NCBI GenBank assembly: GCA_903932145.1
Contig: CAIZFE010000109.1
Location: forward strand, 62,001 to 126,000
DNA length: 64,000 nucleotides
From: an uncultured Rhodopila sp.
GTDB lineage: Bacteria > Pseudomonadota > Alphaproteobacteria > Acetobacterales > Acetobacteraceae
Reading direction: 5' to 3'
This document shows, one piece after another, positions 40,204 through 49,662 of the stretch (positions are counted from its first letter, which is position 1; every line of letters starts with the position of its first letter). The translations under genes and the position numbers were made by a program. A model generated the notes under the pieces. The model saw only the letters and a program-made list of their open reading frames with translations. It was not told where the DNA came from and ran no database searches.

Positions 40204-40851
40204 TTACGACTTCGGCGAATCGGTCGATTCGACCTGCGGACGGCTGTCCACGACCTCATCAACCAAACCGAAATCGCGGCTTTCTTCAGCAGACATATAG
40301 GAGTCGCGTTCCAGTTTACGCTCGATCGCTTCGATCGGCTGACCCGTGTGCCGCACATAGATCTCGTTCAGGCGCTTACGCAGCGTCAGGATCTCACGTG
40401 CCTGAATTTCGATGTCGGTCGCCTGTCCCTGGGCGCCGCCGGACGGCTGATGCACCATGACGCGGGCGTTCGGCAGGGCGAATCGCTTGCCCTTGGCGCC
40501 GGCCGTCAGCAACAGGCTACCCATCGATGCCGCCTGGCCGATGCACACCGTGCTGACCGGGCTGCGGATGTATTGCATCGTGTCATAAATCGCCAGACCA
40601 GCCGACACGACGCCGCCCGGGCTGTTGATATAGAACGAAATGTCCTTGGACGGATTTTCCGATTCCAGGAATAGCAATTGCGCGCAGATCAGCGCGCTGA
40701 CCTGGTCGTAAACGGCTCCGGTGAGGAAGATGATTCGCTCCTTCAGGAGGCGCGAATAAATATCGTACGCCCGTTCCCCACGGGCGGACTGTTCCACCAC
40801 CATCGGAACCAGGTTGTTGCCGTAAATTTCGACAGGGTCGCGGTCCCGCAT
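40204..40851 (-). CDS. clpP: ATP-dependent Clp protease proteolytic subunit ClpP
   Basis: A 215-residue serine peptidase forming the tetradecameric barrel used by ClpX. The catalytic residues are Ser109 in GQAASMGS, His134 in MVHQPSGG and Asp183 in ERDSYMS. The start at 40851 is preceded by AGGTGAG; a GTG nine bases upstream would overlap this site. It lies between tig and clpX, the standard order. Confidence 0.97.
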   Translation of the reverse strand: MRDRDPVEIYGNNLVPMVVEQSARGERAYDIYSRLLKERIIFLTGAVYDQVSALICAQLLFLESENPSKDISFYINSPGGVVSAGLAIYDTMQYIRSPVSTVCIGQAASMGSLLLTAGAKGKRFALPNARVMVHQPSGGAQGQATDIEIQAREILTLRKRLNEIYVRHTGQPIEAIERKLERDSYMSAEESRDFGLVDEVVDSRPQVESTDSPKS

Positions 40852-40956
40852 CGTGCTCACCTAGGTTTCAGGGTCGAAGAAAGTAGCCAGTCATAAATAT
40901 GCGTATCGAACCCGAAATCCACCAGGAATTCCGGGCTCCCGGTCAAATGGCCAGCC

Positions 40957-42321
40957 TCAGGCGATCTTCGCCGGCTCTTCCGGCTCTTTCGCCAGCTCTT
41001 CCGGTGTGACGATCACGTCGGTCACCTTGGCCAGTTCCAGAACGAAATCGACGACCTTGTCTTCCAACAAGGGCCCGCGGACGCTGTTCGTGAGCTGCGG
41101 GTATTTGCGGAAGAATTCGAGCATCTGCATCTCCTGCCCCTGGTACTGCATGGCCCGCTGATACAGCGCCCGATCCAGTTCCTGTTCGGTCACGGTGATG
41201 TTGTTGATCCGGCCGATTTCCGCCAGCAGCAGGCCCAAACGTACACGCCGTTCGGCGATGGCTCGGTATTCCGCCTTCAGCGTGTCCTCGTCCTTGCCCT
41301 TGTCTTCCTCGTCCTGCGTGCCGGCCTTCTGAGCGGCTTCGAACTGCGTCCAGATCTGGTCGAATTCCTGATCGGCGATCGTCGTCGGCACCGGGAAGTC
41401 GGCCAGGCCGGTCAGCGCATCCAGCAGCGCTTTCTTCAGGCGCACCCGAGACAGACCGTCGAATTCCTGCTGCTGACGCGATTTCACGATCTCTCGAATC
41501 GCGGCGATGTCGTCGGCACCGAGCTTCTTGGCGAGCACGTCGTCAATCGGGGGGACGGTCTGGGTGCTGAGCTGCTTGACGGTGATGTCGAACGTCGCCG
41601 CCTTACCCGCCAGATCCTTGTTGCCGTAATCTTCCGGGAAGGTGACGTTGATGGTCCGGGTTTCGCCGGGACGCGCGCCTTCAAGGCCTTCCGCGAATCC
41701 GGGAATGAATCCGGTGCCGCCAAGCTCAACCGCCGCATCGGCACCCGTGCCGCCGTCGAACAGCACGCCGTCGATCATGCCGGCGTAATCGACCGTCAGA
41801 ACCTCACCGATAGCGGCACCGTTTTCGCGCTCCGCCAGCGTTTCGGCGGGGATTGGTTCCAGCGTCCGGTTAAACTTCGCGATCTGCTCCAATGCCTTGT
41901 CGACCGATTCGTCGGCGACCTCGGCTTTCAGACGGGTCAGCTCGATGGTGCCGAAATCCGGCAGCGTGATGTCGGGCAGCAATTCCATCGACACGCTGAA
42001 TTCCAGATCGCTGGTCATCGCGGTCGGATTCTCGCTGACCAGATCGACCTTCGGCTGTTGCGCCGGGCGCAGGCCGCGTTCGCTCAGAACCTTCTGGGTG
42101 GCCTCATTGACCGACTCCTCAAGGATTTCGGCCGACACCGCGGTGCCGTAGCGCTGCTTGACGATGGGCATCGGCACCTTGCCGGGCCGGAAACCCGGCA
42201 ACCGCAGCGTCTTCCCCAGAGTCGTGAGACGCGCCATCCGGCGTGATTCCAGGTCCGCCACGGGCAGAACCACGGTGTAATTGCGCTTCAGGCCGTCGGA
42301 AAGCGTCTCGGTAACCTGCAT
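40957..42321 (-). CDS. tig: Trigger factor
   Basis: A 454-residue ribosome-bound chaperone and prolyl isomerase. The N-terminal ribosome-binding motif is in GFRPGKVPMPIVKQRYG (about residues 42-58). The FKBP domain (about 150-250) contains DYAGMIDGVLFDGGTGADA. The C-terminal helical arms follow and end with an acidic, Pro/Glu-rich tail. The ATG at 42321 starts the canonical MQVTETLSDGLKR; the open frame extends 16 residues further without family similarity. Confidence 0.97.
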   Translation of the reverse strand: MQVTETLSDGLKRNYTVVLPVADLESRRMARLTTLGKTLRLPGFRPGKVPMPIVKQRYGTAVSAEILEESVNEATQKVLSERGLRPAQQPKVDLVSENPTAMTSDLEFSVSMELLPDITLPDFGTIELTRLKAEVADESVDKALEQIAKFNRTLEPIPAETLAERENGAAIGEVLTVDYAGMIDGVLFDGGTGADAAVELGGTGFIPGFAEGLEGARPGETRTINVTFPEDYGNKDLAGKAATFDITVKQLSTQTVPPIDDVLAKKLGADDIAAIREIVKSRQQQEFDGLSRVRLKKALLDALTGLADFPVPTTIADQEFDQIWTQFEAAQKAGTQDEEDKGKDEDTLKAEYRAIAERRVRLGLLLAEIGRINNITVTEQELDRALYQRAMQYQGQEMQMLEFFRKYPQLTNSVRGPLLEDKVVDFVLELAKVTDVIVTPEELAKEPEEPAKIA

Positions 42322-42416
42322 TGTCCTAGCCAATCCTAACAAAACTCGTTCAAACCCAATCGCCCACACAGGGCACCCGTCGCGGACCAGTCACGATAAG
42401 CCGAACCGAGGCGGTA

Positions 42417-42500
42417 TGGTGCGGGCGAAGGGACTTGAACCCCCACGGCTTGCGCCACCAGAACCTAAATCTGGCGTGTCTACCATTTCACCACGCCCGC
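42417..42500 (-). tRNA. tRNA-Leu (anticodon UAG)
   Basis: A class II tRNA with a long variable arm on the minus strand: acceptor GCGGGCG with CGCCCGC, D-arm region GTGGTGAAATGGTAGACAC, anticodon stem-loop CCAGATTTAGGTTCTGG with TAG, variable arm TGGCGCAAGCCG, T-arm GGGGGTTCAAGTCCCTT and an encoded CCA. 84 nt. Confidence 0.95.
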
Positions 42501-42604
42501 ACACCGACGGTTCGGAGCACGACTGACGCGAACCGAACGCGGCGCTTTACCCCAGGCTTCACGCCTCCACAAGCAACAAGCGCGATTTGAACCCGATCTC
42601 GGCC

Positions 42605-43153
42605 CTAATGGGCTCTCAGGTCGTTGTTCGTGCGATGGTCACCCGCCATCCATCGCGCCAATTCGGCGTGAGCATCGACTCGGCGCAGCGCATCGATTTC
42701 GGCGGCATTCGGCGGATCGACGGTGAATTCCACGATCAGCCCATCCGGTGAGGTGCAGTACATCGAGCGGCAATAGCCGTGGTCGGTTTCGCGGACAGGT
42801 TCGTTGGCGGCCTTCAGGCGCCCGACCAACTCATCATAGGCTGTGTCGTCCACCTTGAATGCGACGTGGTGGAAATTGCCGATCTCCGGCGGGCTTGCTG
42901 CCTGGCATTTCTGCCAAACCTCGTCATCGGCGAACGAGAAGAACGCCAACGCGCCACCATCACCCAGACTATAAAAGGTGTGACAGAATGCGACCTCGCG
43001 ATTGACCCAAGGGCTATGGTGCCGCTCGCACCAGGTCGCGGTCAGGGGAATACCCAGGACATCCTCGAAGAACCGGCGGTTTCGTTCCTGATCCTTCACC
43101 ACGTAAGCGTGATGATGAAGCCGCTCCGGCGGATGCGACAATAGGCTGGCCAT
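42605..43153 (-). CDS. VOC family protein (glyoxalase/extradiol dioxygenase superfamily)
   Basis: A 182-residue protein with the paired beta-alpha-beta-beta-beta VOC fold. Metal-ligand candidates are His in the first strand (LHHHAYVVKD), His in NFHHVAFKV and Glu in DGLIVEFTVD. The start at 43153 has GGAGGG upstream, and the longer frame is rejected. The next gene is a divergent IclR regulator, so this is probably the regulated target. VOC members include ring-cleaving dioxygenases, lyases and resistance proteins. The specific reaction is unknown. Confidence 0.82.
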   Translation of the reverse strand: MASLLSHPPERLHHHAYVVKDQERNRRFFEDVLGIPLTATWCERHHSPWVNREVAFCHTFYSLGDGGALAFFSFADDEVWQKCQAASPPEIGNFHHVAFKVDDTAYDELVGRLKAANEPVRETDHGYCRSMYCTSPDGLIVEFTVDPPNAAEIDALRRVDAHAELARWMAGDHRTNNDLRAH

Positions 43154-43429
43154 GTTGGATGCCCTCCTGTGATTTGTCCAAAATGTGCACCACGGCCGTG
43201 TCGGTCGCAAGTTTGGCACGCGCACATTTTTTGTGCCCAATCCCACCCGCTGTTCGAACTTGTGCCGGGAATCTCATCGGAAGGGAATTTGATGCATAGC
43301 ACCCATGCATACTCGGCTTTTGTGGCAGACTAGCCAGAATGTAATTCTACTAAGGAGTAATGCGTAGTCGATTGTTGCGTATGTGAGCGCGGCGGCGGCT
43401 GATCATATAAATTTATAAGGGAACGTACA
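43154..43429. promoter_or_regulatory. Divergent VOC/IclR control region
   Basis: A 276-bp AT-enriched gap between divergent genes. It contains an inverted pair AAAATGTGC (43180-43188) and GCACATTTT (43222-43230), the latter also part of a GCACATTTTTTGTGC hairpin. It also has two direct copies of ATGCATA 13 bases apart (43292 and 43305). These are candidate IclR-type operators. AAGGGA near 43418 is the ribosome site of the regulator gene. Confidence 0.45.
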
Positions 43430-44374
43430 ATGGGGACTGCCAAAAGTGTCAACGGGACATCCCGAGCGAAGCTGAAGGCTCCCCCTATCATCGCAAATCC
43501 TTTTCCCGACTCTCCGGCCCGCGATTATAATATTGCCGCGGTTGACCGGACCCTCGATTTACTCGAGTCCCTCGCTCGCCTCGGTCCCGCTTCGTTGGCC
43601 GCGCTGGCCGATAGCGCCGGGTGCACCCGCACCGCCGCATTCCGCCTGCTTCGGACGTTGCAAGGGCGCGGATTCACCATCCAGGACGAGGCCCGCGGCC
43701 TCTGGCGTTTGGGTGCCCGTTGGGGCGCGCTCGGTCGCGCCGCCACAGAACAAGGCGCGCTGGCGGCGACCGCGATGCCATTCCTGATCGCATTAGGCAA
43801 GGCCACCGGCGAAAACGTCTATCTGCGCGTTCGCGACGGCATGCAAAGCGAGACGGTTGCCATTTACCAGACCGATCCGACCATTCGCATGTATTCTGAA
43901 GTGGGCAAGCACGGCCCTCTGCATGCCGGTAGCAGCCGTATCCTGCTGGCATTCGCGCCCGAGGCGGTGCAGACGCAGCTTCTGGCGCAGCGGCTGAATC
44001 GTTACACGCCGGCGACGCGGATCGACTCAACATGGATCGCGGCCGATTTGCATCGCATCCGTGCGCGGGGGTACCTGATTACGTCGGATGAAGTCGTCGC
44101 CGGAGCCGTCGGCATCGCCGCGCCGATCCGCGACGCAGCCGGTGCTGTGATCGCCGTGATGCACATCAGTTCCCCGTCGATGCGGATGCGTCCGCCGCGG
44201 CCGCGCAACCTGCTGCCGCAAGTGATCGAGGCGGCGGCGAAGCTCTCCGAGGCGCTTGGCGCGGCGGTTAAGCCAGTTCAAGCCGGGTCGATCCAGGACG
44301 AGGCGACCCCGGCTGGTTGGCCTGTGAACGGCGGCATGCTGACAACGTCACGGCCCCACACGATCTTTCGATAA
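43430..44374 (+). CDS. IclR family transcriptional regulator
   Basis: A 314-residue regulator. The winged helix-turn-helix is at about residues 38-95 (VDRTLDLLESLARLGPASLA ... GCTRTAAFRLLRTL). The effector domain runs from about 115 to 290 with the family segments SRILLAFAPEA, YLITSDEVVAGAVGIAAPI and VIAVMHIS. The N-terminal 35 residues and the last 25 are extra and polar. IclR proteins bind small aromatic or carboxylic effectors and usually control a neighbouring catabolic gene, here most likely the divergent VOC gene. Confidence 0.88.
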   Translation: MGTAKSVNGTSRAKLKAPPIIANPFPDSPARDYNIAAVDRTLDLLESLARLGPASLAALADSAGCTRTAAFRLLRTLQGRGFTIQDEARGLWRLGARWGALGRAATEQGALAATAMPFLIALGKATGENVYLRVRDGMQSETVAIYQTDPTIRMYSEVGKHGPLHAGSSRILLAFAPEAVQTQLLAQRLNRYTPATRIDSTWIAADLHRIRARGYLITSDEVVAGAVGIAAPIRDAAGAVIAVMHISSPSMRMRPPRPRNLLPQVIEAAAKLSEALGAAVKPVQAGSIQDEATPAGWPVNGGMLTTSRPHTIFR

Positions 44375-44523
44375 GGACAAAGGTAAGCCCGCACGGTCGC
44401 TGATTCTCGTTGCTCGGGGTGAGCAACGAGACGACGCTCTCGTTTAGCGTTGCGGCTCGCCCCGCGGCACCGACGCCGCACTGTCGTATTTTTGTCACAG
44501 CACGGAGTGGTCGCGCCGACCGG

Positions 44524-44537
44524 TTGATCCAGGTCAA
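44524..44537. promoter_or_regulatory. FNR/Anr-type box upstream of ompW
   Basis: TTGATCCAGGTCAA matches the FNR consensus TTGAT-N4-ATCAA at nine of ten positions. Its centre, if placed at -41.5, predicts transcription start near 44572 with an ATACTT-like -10 at about 44556, leaving a 66-base leader to ompW. ompW is FNR-regulated in enterobacteria. Confidence 0.65.
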
Positions 44538-44637
44538 CGCCGTTTTCCCGCCGAAATACTTTTCTCTCGCTCGACCGGCACTGTGCCGGCCTTTGATGGC
44601 GCCCCGGCCTTGATGGTCCCGCGCGTGAGGAGAGACG

Positions 44638-45306
44638 ATGAAAAAGACCCTTTTTGCCACGACAGTGTTGAGTGCAATGGCATTCGGCTTCGCGGCATCC
44701 GCTCAAAGCATGCCCGACTTGACTGCCCCCCCGGCCGGCCTGACCGCCGGCGCGTTTATCGTTCACCTGAACGCGCTCGGCGTCCTGCCCCAGGACACGT
44801 CCAGCAACATCTCCAAGGTTGGCGGTAATGTTTCAGCCACGAATGCCGTGGTTCCCGAATTGGATATGTCTTACTTCCTGACCGACAACGTGGCCCTCGC
44901 GCTTATTCTTGCGACGAGCGAGCATACCGTGAAAGCGAACAACACCGCGGTTGGTTCGTTTAACGTCGGTTCCGTGTGGGCGCTGCCGCCGACCTTGACC
45001 GTACAGTACCACTTCCTGCCTCATGAGCTGTTCAACCCGTATGTGGGCATCGGCCTGAACGGAACGTTATGGTACGGCGCTCACGCCTCCTCGCCGGTGA
45101 CGCATTTCTCGGTCGGCGATAGCTGGGCCCCGGCATTCCAGGCCGGTTTTGACTACAATGTCGGCGGCCGTTGGTTCGTCAACGTCGATGTGAAGTATGT
45201 GCTGATGGATGTGTCCGCACGGGTCGATGCGCTGGGCACCACCGTAAAGGCCCATGACTCGCTGAACCCGCTGTTGGTGGGCGCGGGCATCGGTTACCGG
45301 TTCTAA
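44638..45306 (+). CDS. ompW: OmpW family outer membrane protein
   Basis: A 222-residue outer-membrane beta barrel. It has a clear signal peptide (MKKTLFATTVLSAMAFGFAA, cleavage after ASA near residue 22). The OmpW motifs VVPELDMSYFLTDNVALALI, LTVQYHFLPHELFNPYVGIG and the terminal Phe (AGIGYRF) needed for barrel insertion are present. It is an eight-stranded channel for small hydrophobic molecules in the family prototype. GAGGAGA precedes the ATG. It stands alone under an FNR-like box and ends in a strong terminator. Confidence 0.93.
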   Translation: MKKTLFATTVLSAMAFGFAASAQSMPDLTAPPAGLTAGAFIVHLNALGVLPQDTSSNISKVGGNVSATNAVVPELDMSYFLTDNVALALILATSEHTVKANNTAVGSFNVGSVWALPPTLTVQYHFLPHELFNPYVGIGLNGTLWYGAHASSPVTHFSVGDSWAPAFQAGFDYNVGGRWFVNVDVKYVLMDVSARVDALGTTVKAHDSLNPLLVGAGIGYRF

Positions 45307-45346
45307 TTCGATACGGCCTCCCGGGGGCCTGACCCCCCGGGCCTTG

Positions 45347-45381
45347 CCGGTTCAGGTTCCCCCGAACCTGGACCGGTTTTT
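45347..45381 (+). terminator. Rho-independent terminator after ompW
   Basis: CCGGTTCAGGTTC / GAACCTGGACCGG forms a 12-13-bp stem with one bulged G, followed by a TTTTT run. A second GC-rich hairpin (45316-45342) precedes it. It also faces the end of the convergent TauE-like gene. Confidence 0.85.
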
Positions 45382-45399
45382 GTTCGTAATGATGAGTCA

Positions 45400-46125
45400 T
45401 TACATGACCCTCTGCCACGCCAACGCGAGCAGCAGCACGGCATTAACCGCCATCAATACGGGTGCCGCGACTCCGACCCATCGGTTCAATCGGCGACTGG
45501 CGGCGTGGCCCGCGACTCCGATGATCATCAGCACCGGCGTCGTCCCTAGCCCGAACGCCAGCATGCCGGCGGCGCCCATGTCCGGACGGGCCGATCCCGC
45601 GGCGGCGGCGAGCGCGGCGTAGAGAAAACCGCACGGCAGAAAACCGAGCGCCAACCCGAGTCCGTACTCGCCAAGGGGGGTGCCACGGGGAATGCGGCGG
45701 GTGAGAGCCCCGATCGATCGTCCCCAGAACCGCGGGGCCCAATCGAATCGGCCGACTCGTTGGAAGGCGTGTACCAGAAATAAACCGGCGGCGATGAGGA
45801 GCAGCACGGCAGAGACCTGTCTGAACCAGGTGACCTGGCCAAACACGGCGGCTGAACCAGCCGCCAGGGCGCCCAGGCCGGCATAGGTTGTCAAACGCCC
45901 GAGATGGTACGGCAACAAAAGTCCGTTTCCGATTCGCTGCCGCTCGCACATGCGTTGCGCCGGCAGGCGCGCCATCCGTTCGGACATTTGGCCCAGGACG
46001 AAAATGCCGCACATGGGGCCGCAATGAACCACGCTGCCAGCGGCTCCGGCAACGAACAGGCCGGCAAGCAGCCCGCCCTGAAGCGCGGTTTCAGAGGTAC
46101 ACAGGCCCCAAAGCATCTCCAGCAT
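45400..46125 (-). CDS. Sulfite exporter TauE/SafE family membrane protein
   Basis: A 241-residue membrane protein with six to seven helices of the TauE/SafE (COG2836-like) group that commonly neighbours cbb3 oxidase genes. Characteristic are the GSVVHCGPMCGIFVLGQ segment with paired Cys, LPYHLGRLTTYAGLGALAAG and LGFLPCGFLYAALAAAAG. The Cys-containing motifs in membrane segments suggest a metal or thiol link such as copper handling for the oxidase; this is inference. The frame is open to 46476, but the ATG at 46125 begins the family region. It is divergent from the cco operon with an FNR box between. Confidence 0.8.
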   Translation of the reverse strand: MLEMLWGLCTSETALQGGLLAGLFVAGAAGSVVHCGPMCGIFVLGQMSERMARLPAQRMCERQRIGNGLLLPYHLGRLTTYAGLGALAAGSAAVFGQVTWFRQVSAVLLLIAAGLFLVHAFQRVGRFDWAPRFWGRSIGALTRRIPRGTPLGEYGLGLALGFLPCGFLYAALAAAAGSARPDMGAAGMLAFGLGTTPVLMIIGVAGHAASRRLNRWVGVAAPVLMAVNAVLLLALAWQRVM

Positions 46126-46159
46126 GCGCAACACGTACCCGGAAGGGCGTAGCGCCACC

Positions 46160-46173
46160 TTGATGTGAATCAA
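46160..46173. promoter_or_regulatory. FNR/Anr-type box between TauE-like gene and cco operon
   Basis: TTGATGTGAATCAA is a perfect TTGAT-N4-ATCAA dyad. It lies 57 bases before the start of the small gene preceding ccoN and 34 bases before the divergent TauE-like start. FnrN/FixK/Anr control of ccoNOQP is well established in alphaproteobacteria. Confidence 0.85.
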
Positions 46174-46230
46174 TGTTAATGTCTCGGCGTCACCGCAACG
46201 TGTCCGTCTAGCCGCCCGGGAGAGGTGCAA

Positions 46231-46449
46231 ATGGACAGCAGCGTAAGTGACCTCATTGTCGGACTGATGATGGCCGTATTCGGCATCTTCGGTCTTTTTC
46301 TCGTCGCCGGCGCCGCCGACGCCGAGATGTATGTATTCGGACTCGCTCTGAGCGGGTTTGCGATTTGTTTCGAATTCGGCCTGATCAGGCGTCACTTCGA
46401 TAAGCGCGAAGTTGCCGGGGCCCTGGCACGGAAACCCACCCATGTCTGA
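46231..46449 (+). CDS. Small two-helix membrane protein upstream of ccoN
   Basis: A 72-residue protein with two membrane helices (about residues 8-27 and 33-50) and a basic cytoplasmic tail. The ATG at 46231 is preceded by GAGAGG; a GTG at 46225 is an unlikely alternative. It overlaps the ccoN start by eight bases and is the first gene after the FNR box, so it must be made with the oxidase. I do not recognise the family. A role in oxidase assembly or stability, as for small subunits CcoQ/CcoM, is possible. Confidence 0.65.
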   Translation: MDSSVSDLIVGLMMAVFGIFGLFLVAGAADAEMYVFGLALSGFAICFEFGLIRRHFDKREVAGALARKPTHV

Positions 46450-47917
46450 CGCCGTCATGGCCGCGAGGCCCGTCATTATCTATAATGACGCTGTGGTGAA
46501 AAAATTCGTTATCGCCACGATGTTTTGGGGCGTGGTCGCCTTTCTGGTGGGTGTGTATATCGCCTCCGAACTGGCCTGGCCGTCGCTCAATCTTGGATTG
46601 TCCTTCATCAACTTCGGCCGGTTGCGCCCGGTTCACACGTCGGCCGCGATCTTCGCGTTCGGCGGATCGGCGTTGCTGGGCACATCGTTCTACGTCGTGC
46701 AACGCACCTGCCGGGCACGACTGTGGGGTGGCGAGGCGCTGGCCGACTTTGTGTTCTGGGGATACCAGTTCTTCATCGTCATGGCGGCCCTCAGCTACGT
46801 CATGGGCTTCAGCCAGGGCCAGGAATATGCCGAACCGGAATGGCATATCGACCTGTGGCTGACCATCGTCTGGGTTTGCTACCTGCTGATCTTTCTCGGA
46901 ACGATCTTGAAACGGGAAGAGCCGCATATCTATGTGGCAAACTGGTTCTACCTGGCGTTCATCGTCACCATCGCGATGTTGCACATCGTCAATAACGCCG
47001 CGGTGCCGATTTCGATGTATTCGGCCAAGAGCTACACAGTGTATTCAGGTGTGCAGAATGCCCTGGTGCAGTGGTGGTATGGCCACAACGCGGTGGGCTT
47101 CTTCCTGACCGCGGGCTTTCTGGGAATGATGTACTACTTCATTCCGAAGGCAGCCGGCCGGCCGATCTATTCCTACCGGCTGTCGATCGTGCATTTCTGG
47201 GCCATCATCTTCCTGTATATCTGGGCTGGCCCGCATCACCTGCTGTGGACCGCCCTGCCCGACTGGACGCAAACCCTTGGCATGGCGTTCTCGATCATGC
47301 TGTGGATGCCGTCATGGGGCGGAATGATCAACGGCCTGATGACCCTGTCCGGCGCCTGGGACAAGCTGCGGACCGACCCCGGCCTTCGCTTCTCGGTTAC
47401 CGCGGTTGGATTCTACGGCATGTCCACCTTCGAAGGTCCGGTCATGTCGCTTCGCGAAGTCAACGCCTTGTCGCACTACACCGACTGGGGCATCGGCCAC
47501 GTTCACTCCGGAGCCTTGGGCTGGGTCGCCTTCATAACCTTCGGGGCAATGTATTACCTCGTACCGGCGCTATGGGGCCGCAAGGCGCTGTATTCCACCC
47601 GCCTGGCGTCCTGGCACTACTGGATCGCGACGATGGGCATCGTGCTCTATATCGTTTCGATGTGGGTTGCCGGTATCATGGAAGGCCTGATGTGGCGCGC
47701 ATACGACAAGTTCGGGTTCCTACAATACTCGTTCGTTGAATCGGTCGTGGCGATCCACCCGTTCATGATCGTCCGGATGCTGGGTGGCGTCTGCTTCCTG
47801 CTCGGTATTCTGATCATGGTCTATAACCTGATCCGCACCGTCACCAGCCCGACCACGGAGCAACCGCGCCAGGGCCTTGCCGCCGTAGCACCCCACCTTG
47901 GCCTGGCGGGAGCCTGA
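46442..47917 (+). CDS. ccoN: cbb3-type cytochrome c oxidase subunit I
   Basis: A 491-residue catalytic heme-copper subunit with about 12 helices. Visible are the low-spin heme His region [39 protein letters not shown] (CuB/high-spin His plus conserved Tyr region), [15 protein letters not shown] with the CuB His pair, and [17 protein letters not shown] with heme ligands. The length is typical. The ATG at 46442 is chosen; the open frame begins at 46412. It reduces O2 to water with very high affinity and pumps protons. Confidence 0.97.
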   Translation: MSDAVMAARPVIIYNDAVVKKFVIATMFWGVVAFLVGVYIASELAWPSLNLGLSFINFGRLRPVHTSAAIFAFGGSALLGTSFYVVQRTCRARLWGGEALADFVFWGYQFFIVMAALSYVMGFSQGQEYAEPEWHIDLWLTIVWVCYLLIFLGTILKREEPHIYVANWFYLAFIVTIAMLHIVNNAAVPISMYSAKSYTVYSGVQNALVQWWYGHNAVGFFLTAGFLGMMYYFIPKAAGRPIYSYRLSIVHFWAIIFLYIWAGPHHLLWTALPDWTQTLGMAFSIMLWMPSWGGMINGLMTLSGAWDKLRTDPGLRFSVTAVGFYGMSTFEGPVMSLREVNALSHYTDWGIGHVHSGALGWVAFITFGAMYYLVPALWGRKALYSTRLASWHYWIATMGIVLYIVSMWVAGIMEGLMWRAYDKFGFLQYSFVESVVAIHPFMIVRMLGGVCFLLGILIMVYNLIRTVTSPTTEQPRQGLAAVAPHLGLAGA

Positions 47918-47921
47918 GACA

Positions 47922-48641
47922 ATGTTCATTCGTCACGAATGGTTCGAAAAGAACGCGATATTCCTGCTGGCCGGCACCCTGGTGACGGTCGCGGTTGGCG
48001 GTATCGTCGAGATCGTTCCATTGTTCACAATCGAAACGACAGTGGAGCATGTGGAAGGCATGCGCCCCTACTCACCGTTGGAACTGCGCGGACGCGACAT
48101 CTATGTGCGGGAAGGCTGCTACGTCTGTCACAGCCAGCAAATCCGCACTCTGCGCGATGAGGTGGAACGTTACGGCCACTACTCCATCGCGGCGGAGAGC
48201 ATGTATGACCACCCGTTCCAGTGGGGATCGAAGCGAATTGGTCCCGACCTGGCCCGCGTGGGCGGCAAATACTCCAGCGACTGGCACTACGCGCACCTGA
48301 AAAACGCGCAGGAAGTGGTGCCGGAATCGCTGATGCCGCACTATGCGTTCCTGGAAGAAACCGCGATCGATCCGACCGATCTGCAACAGCGGATGCGGAC
48401 CCTGCGCATCGTCGGTGTTCCCTACACGGACGAAGAGATCACCAACGCCAGGGTCGATATGGCCGCCCAGGCCAACCCGGATGCCGACAGCGCAAAGCTG
48501 ATGGCCCGCTATCCGAAAGCCAACATCGTTCCGGGTAACGGACATCAGGTCACCGAAATGGACGCCTTGGTGGCCTATCTGCAAGTGCTCGGCACGCTCG
48601 TGAACTTCGCCGACACCAGCACCGAGAGGTTGCAGCAATGA
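47922..48641 (+). CDS. ccoO: cbb3-type cytochrome c oxidase subunit II
   Basis: A 239-residue membrane-anchored monoheme cytochrome c. One N-terminal helix (about residues 11-33) is followed by the heme site C66-Y-V-C69-H70 and methionine candidates near [20 protein letters not shown]. It passes electrons from CcoP to CcoN. It starts four bases after the ccoN stop and overlaps ccoQ by four bases (ATGA). Confidence 0.97.
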   Translation: MFIRHEWFEKNAIFLLAGTLVTVAVGGIVEIVPLFTIETTVEHVEGMRPYSPLELRGRDIYVREGCYVCHSQQIRTLRDEVERYGHYSIAAESMYDHPFQWGSKRIGPDLARVGGKYSSDWHYAHLKNAQEVVPESLMPHYAFLEETAIDPTDLQQRMRTLRIVGVPYTDEEITNARVDMAAQANPDADSAKLMARYPKANIVPGNGHQVTEMDALVAYLQVLGTLVNFADTSTERLQQ

Positions 48642-48781
48642 GCCTCATAGACAAGATCGAACATTTCTCGCTGGCTTTCATGATTGCGGTTTTCGCCGCG
48701 ATCATGATCGCCACCTACTGGCCCGGCCGCAAATCAGCGATCGAAAAGCAGGGCCGCATTCCGTTTGAGGATGATGTGTAG
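48638..48781 (+). CDS. ccoQ: cbb3-type cytochrome oxidase subunit CcoQ
   Basis: A 47-residue protein (begins [20 protein letters not shown]) with one membrane helix at about residues 10-28 and a charged C-terminal segment ending FEDDV. Position between ccoO and ccoP, size and topology match CcoQ, which stabilises the oxidase. The start overlaps the ccoO stop by four bases, and the stop TAG shares one base with the GTG start of ccoP. Confidence 0.93.
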   Translation: MSLIDKIEHFSLAFMIAVFAAIMIATYWPGRKSAIEKQGRIPFEDDV

Positions 48782-49653
48782 TGCCAACAAAGGTCGAAAA
48801 AGACTCCATCTCGGGCCAGGATACCACCGGCCATGAGTGGGACGGCATCAAGGAACTGGATACGCCATGCCCCAAGTGGTGGCTCTACACCTGGTATGCC
48901 TGCATCGCCTATGCGATCGGGATGTTCGTGGTGTATCCGTCGATCCCGTACGGCAAAGGGTATTTTCACGGGGTGACCGGGTATTCCCAGCGCAAGATGG
49001 TCGATGCCGACGTGGGCAAGCTCGTGGCGCAGCGGAAAGGATCGATGGACAAGATCGCCGCGCTGTCGTTCGAGCAGATCAAGGCTGATCCGAACCTGCT
49101 GGAGGTCGCGATGACCAGCGGACGGATCACCTTCGCCGAGAACTGCCAGCCCTGCCATGGGCCCGGCGGCGGCGGCAACCCGGGCTACCCGGCGCTGGCC
49201 GCGGGCGCCTGGATCTGGGGCGGCACGCTGGACGATATCCAGCAGACTGTGACGCACGGTATCCGCAGCGCCGACCCGGATGCCCGTCAAAGCGCGATGC
49301 CCCGCTTTGGCGCCGACGGCACGCTGAAACCGGCCGAAATCCAGGCCGTCGCGGACTATGTCTGGGCGACGTTCTACGGTCATGCGACCACCGGCAAGGA
49401 TGTCTCGGCCGGTGCGAAGATCTTCGCTGAGAATTGCGCCGCGTGTCATGGCGACGCGGGTCTGGGCAATCGCGATATGGGCGCCCCCAAACTCTCCAGC
49501 CAGGTCCATCTCTATGGTGACGCTCACGATACGATCGTCAACCAGGTGACCCTGCCACGGCAGGGCGTGATGCCGAACTGGGGTGCTCGTCTCGATCCGG
49601 CGACCATCAAGGCAGTCACCTTGTACGTGCATGCACTCGGCGGCGGCGAGTAA
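48781..49653 (+). CDS. ccoP: cbb3-type cytochrome c oxidase subunit III (diheme)
   Basis: A 290-residue membrane-anchored diheme cytochrome c. The N-terminal helix (about residues 36-52) follows the family motif HEWDGIKELDTPCPKWWLY. The two heme sites are C122-QP-C125-H126 and C219-AA-C222-H223. The start is GTG, sharing a base with the ccoQ stop. It receives electrons from the bc1 complex or soluble cytochrome c. Confidence 0.96.
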   Translation: MPTKVEKDSISGQDTTGHEWDGIKELDTPCPKWWLYTWYACIAYAIGMFVVYPSIPYGKGYFHGVTGYSQRKMVDADVGKLVAQRKGSMDKIAALSFEQIKADPNLLEVAMTSGRITFAENCQPCHGPGGGGNPGYPALAAGAWIWGGTLDDIQQTVTHGIRSADPDARQSAMPRFGADGTLKPAEIQAVADYVWATFYGHATTGKDVSAGAKIFAENCAACHGDAGLGNRDMGAPKLSSQVHLYGDAHDTIVNQVTLPRQGVMPNWGARLDPATIKAVTLYVHALGGGE

Positions 49654-49662
49654 GGACGAGCC

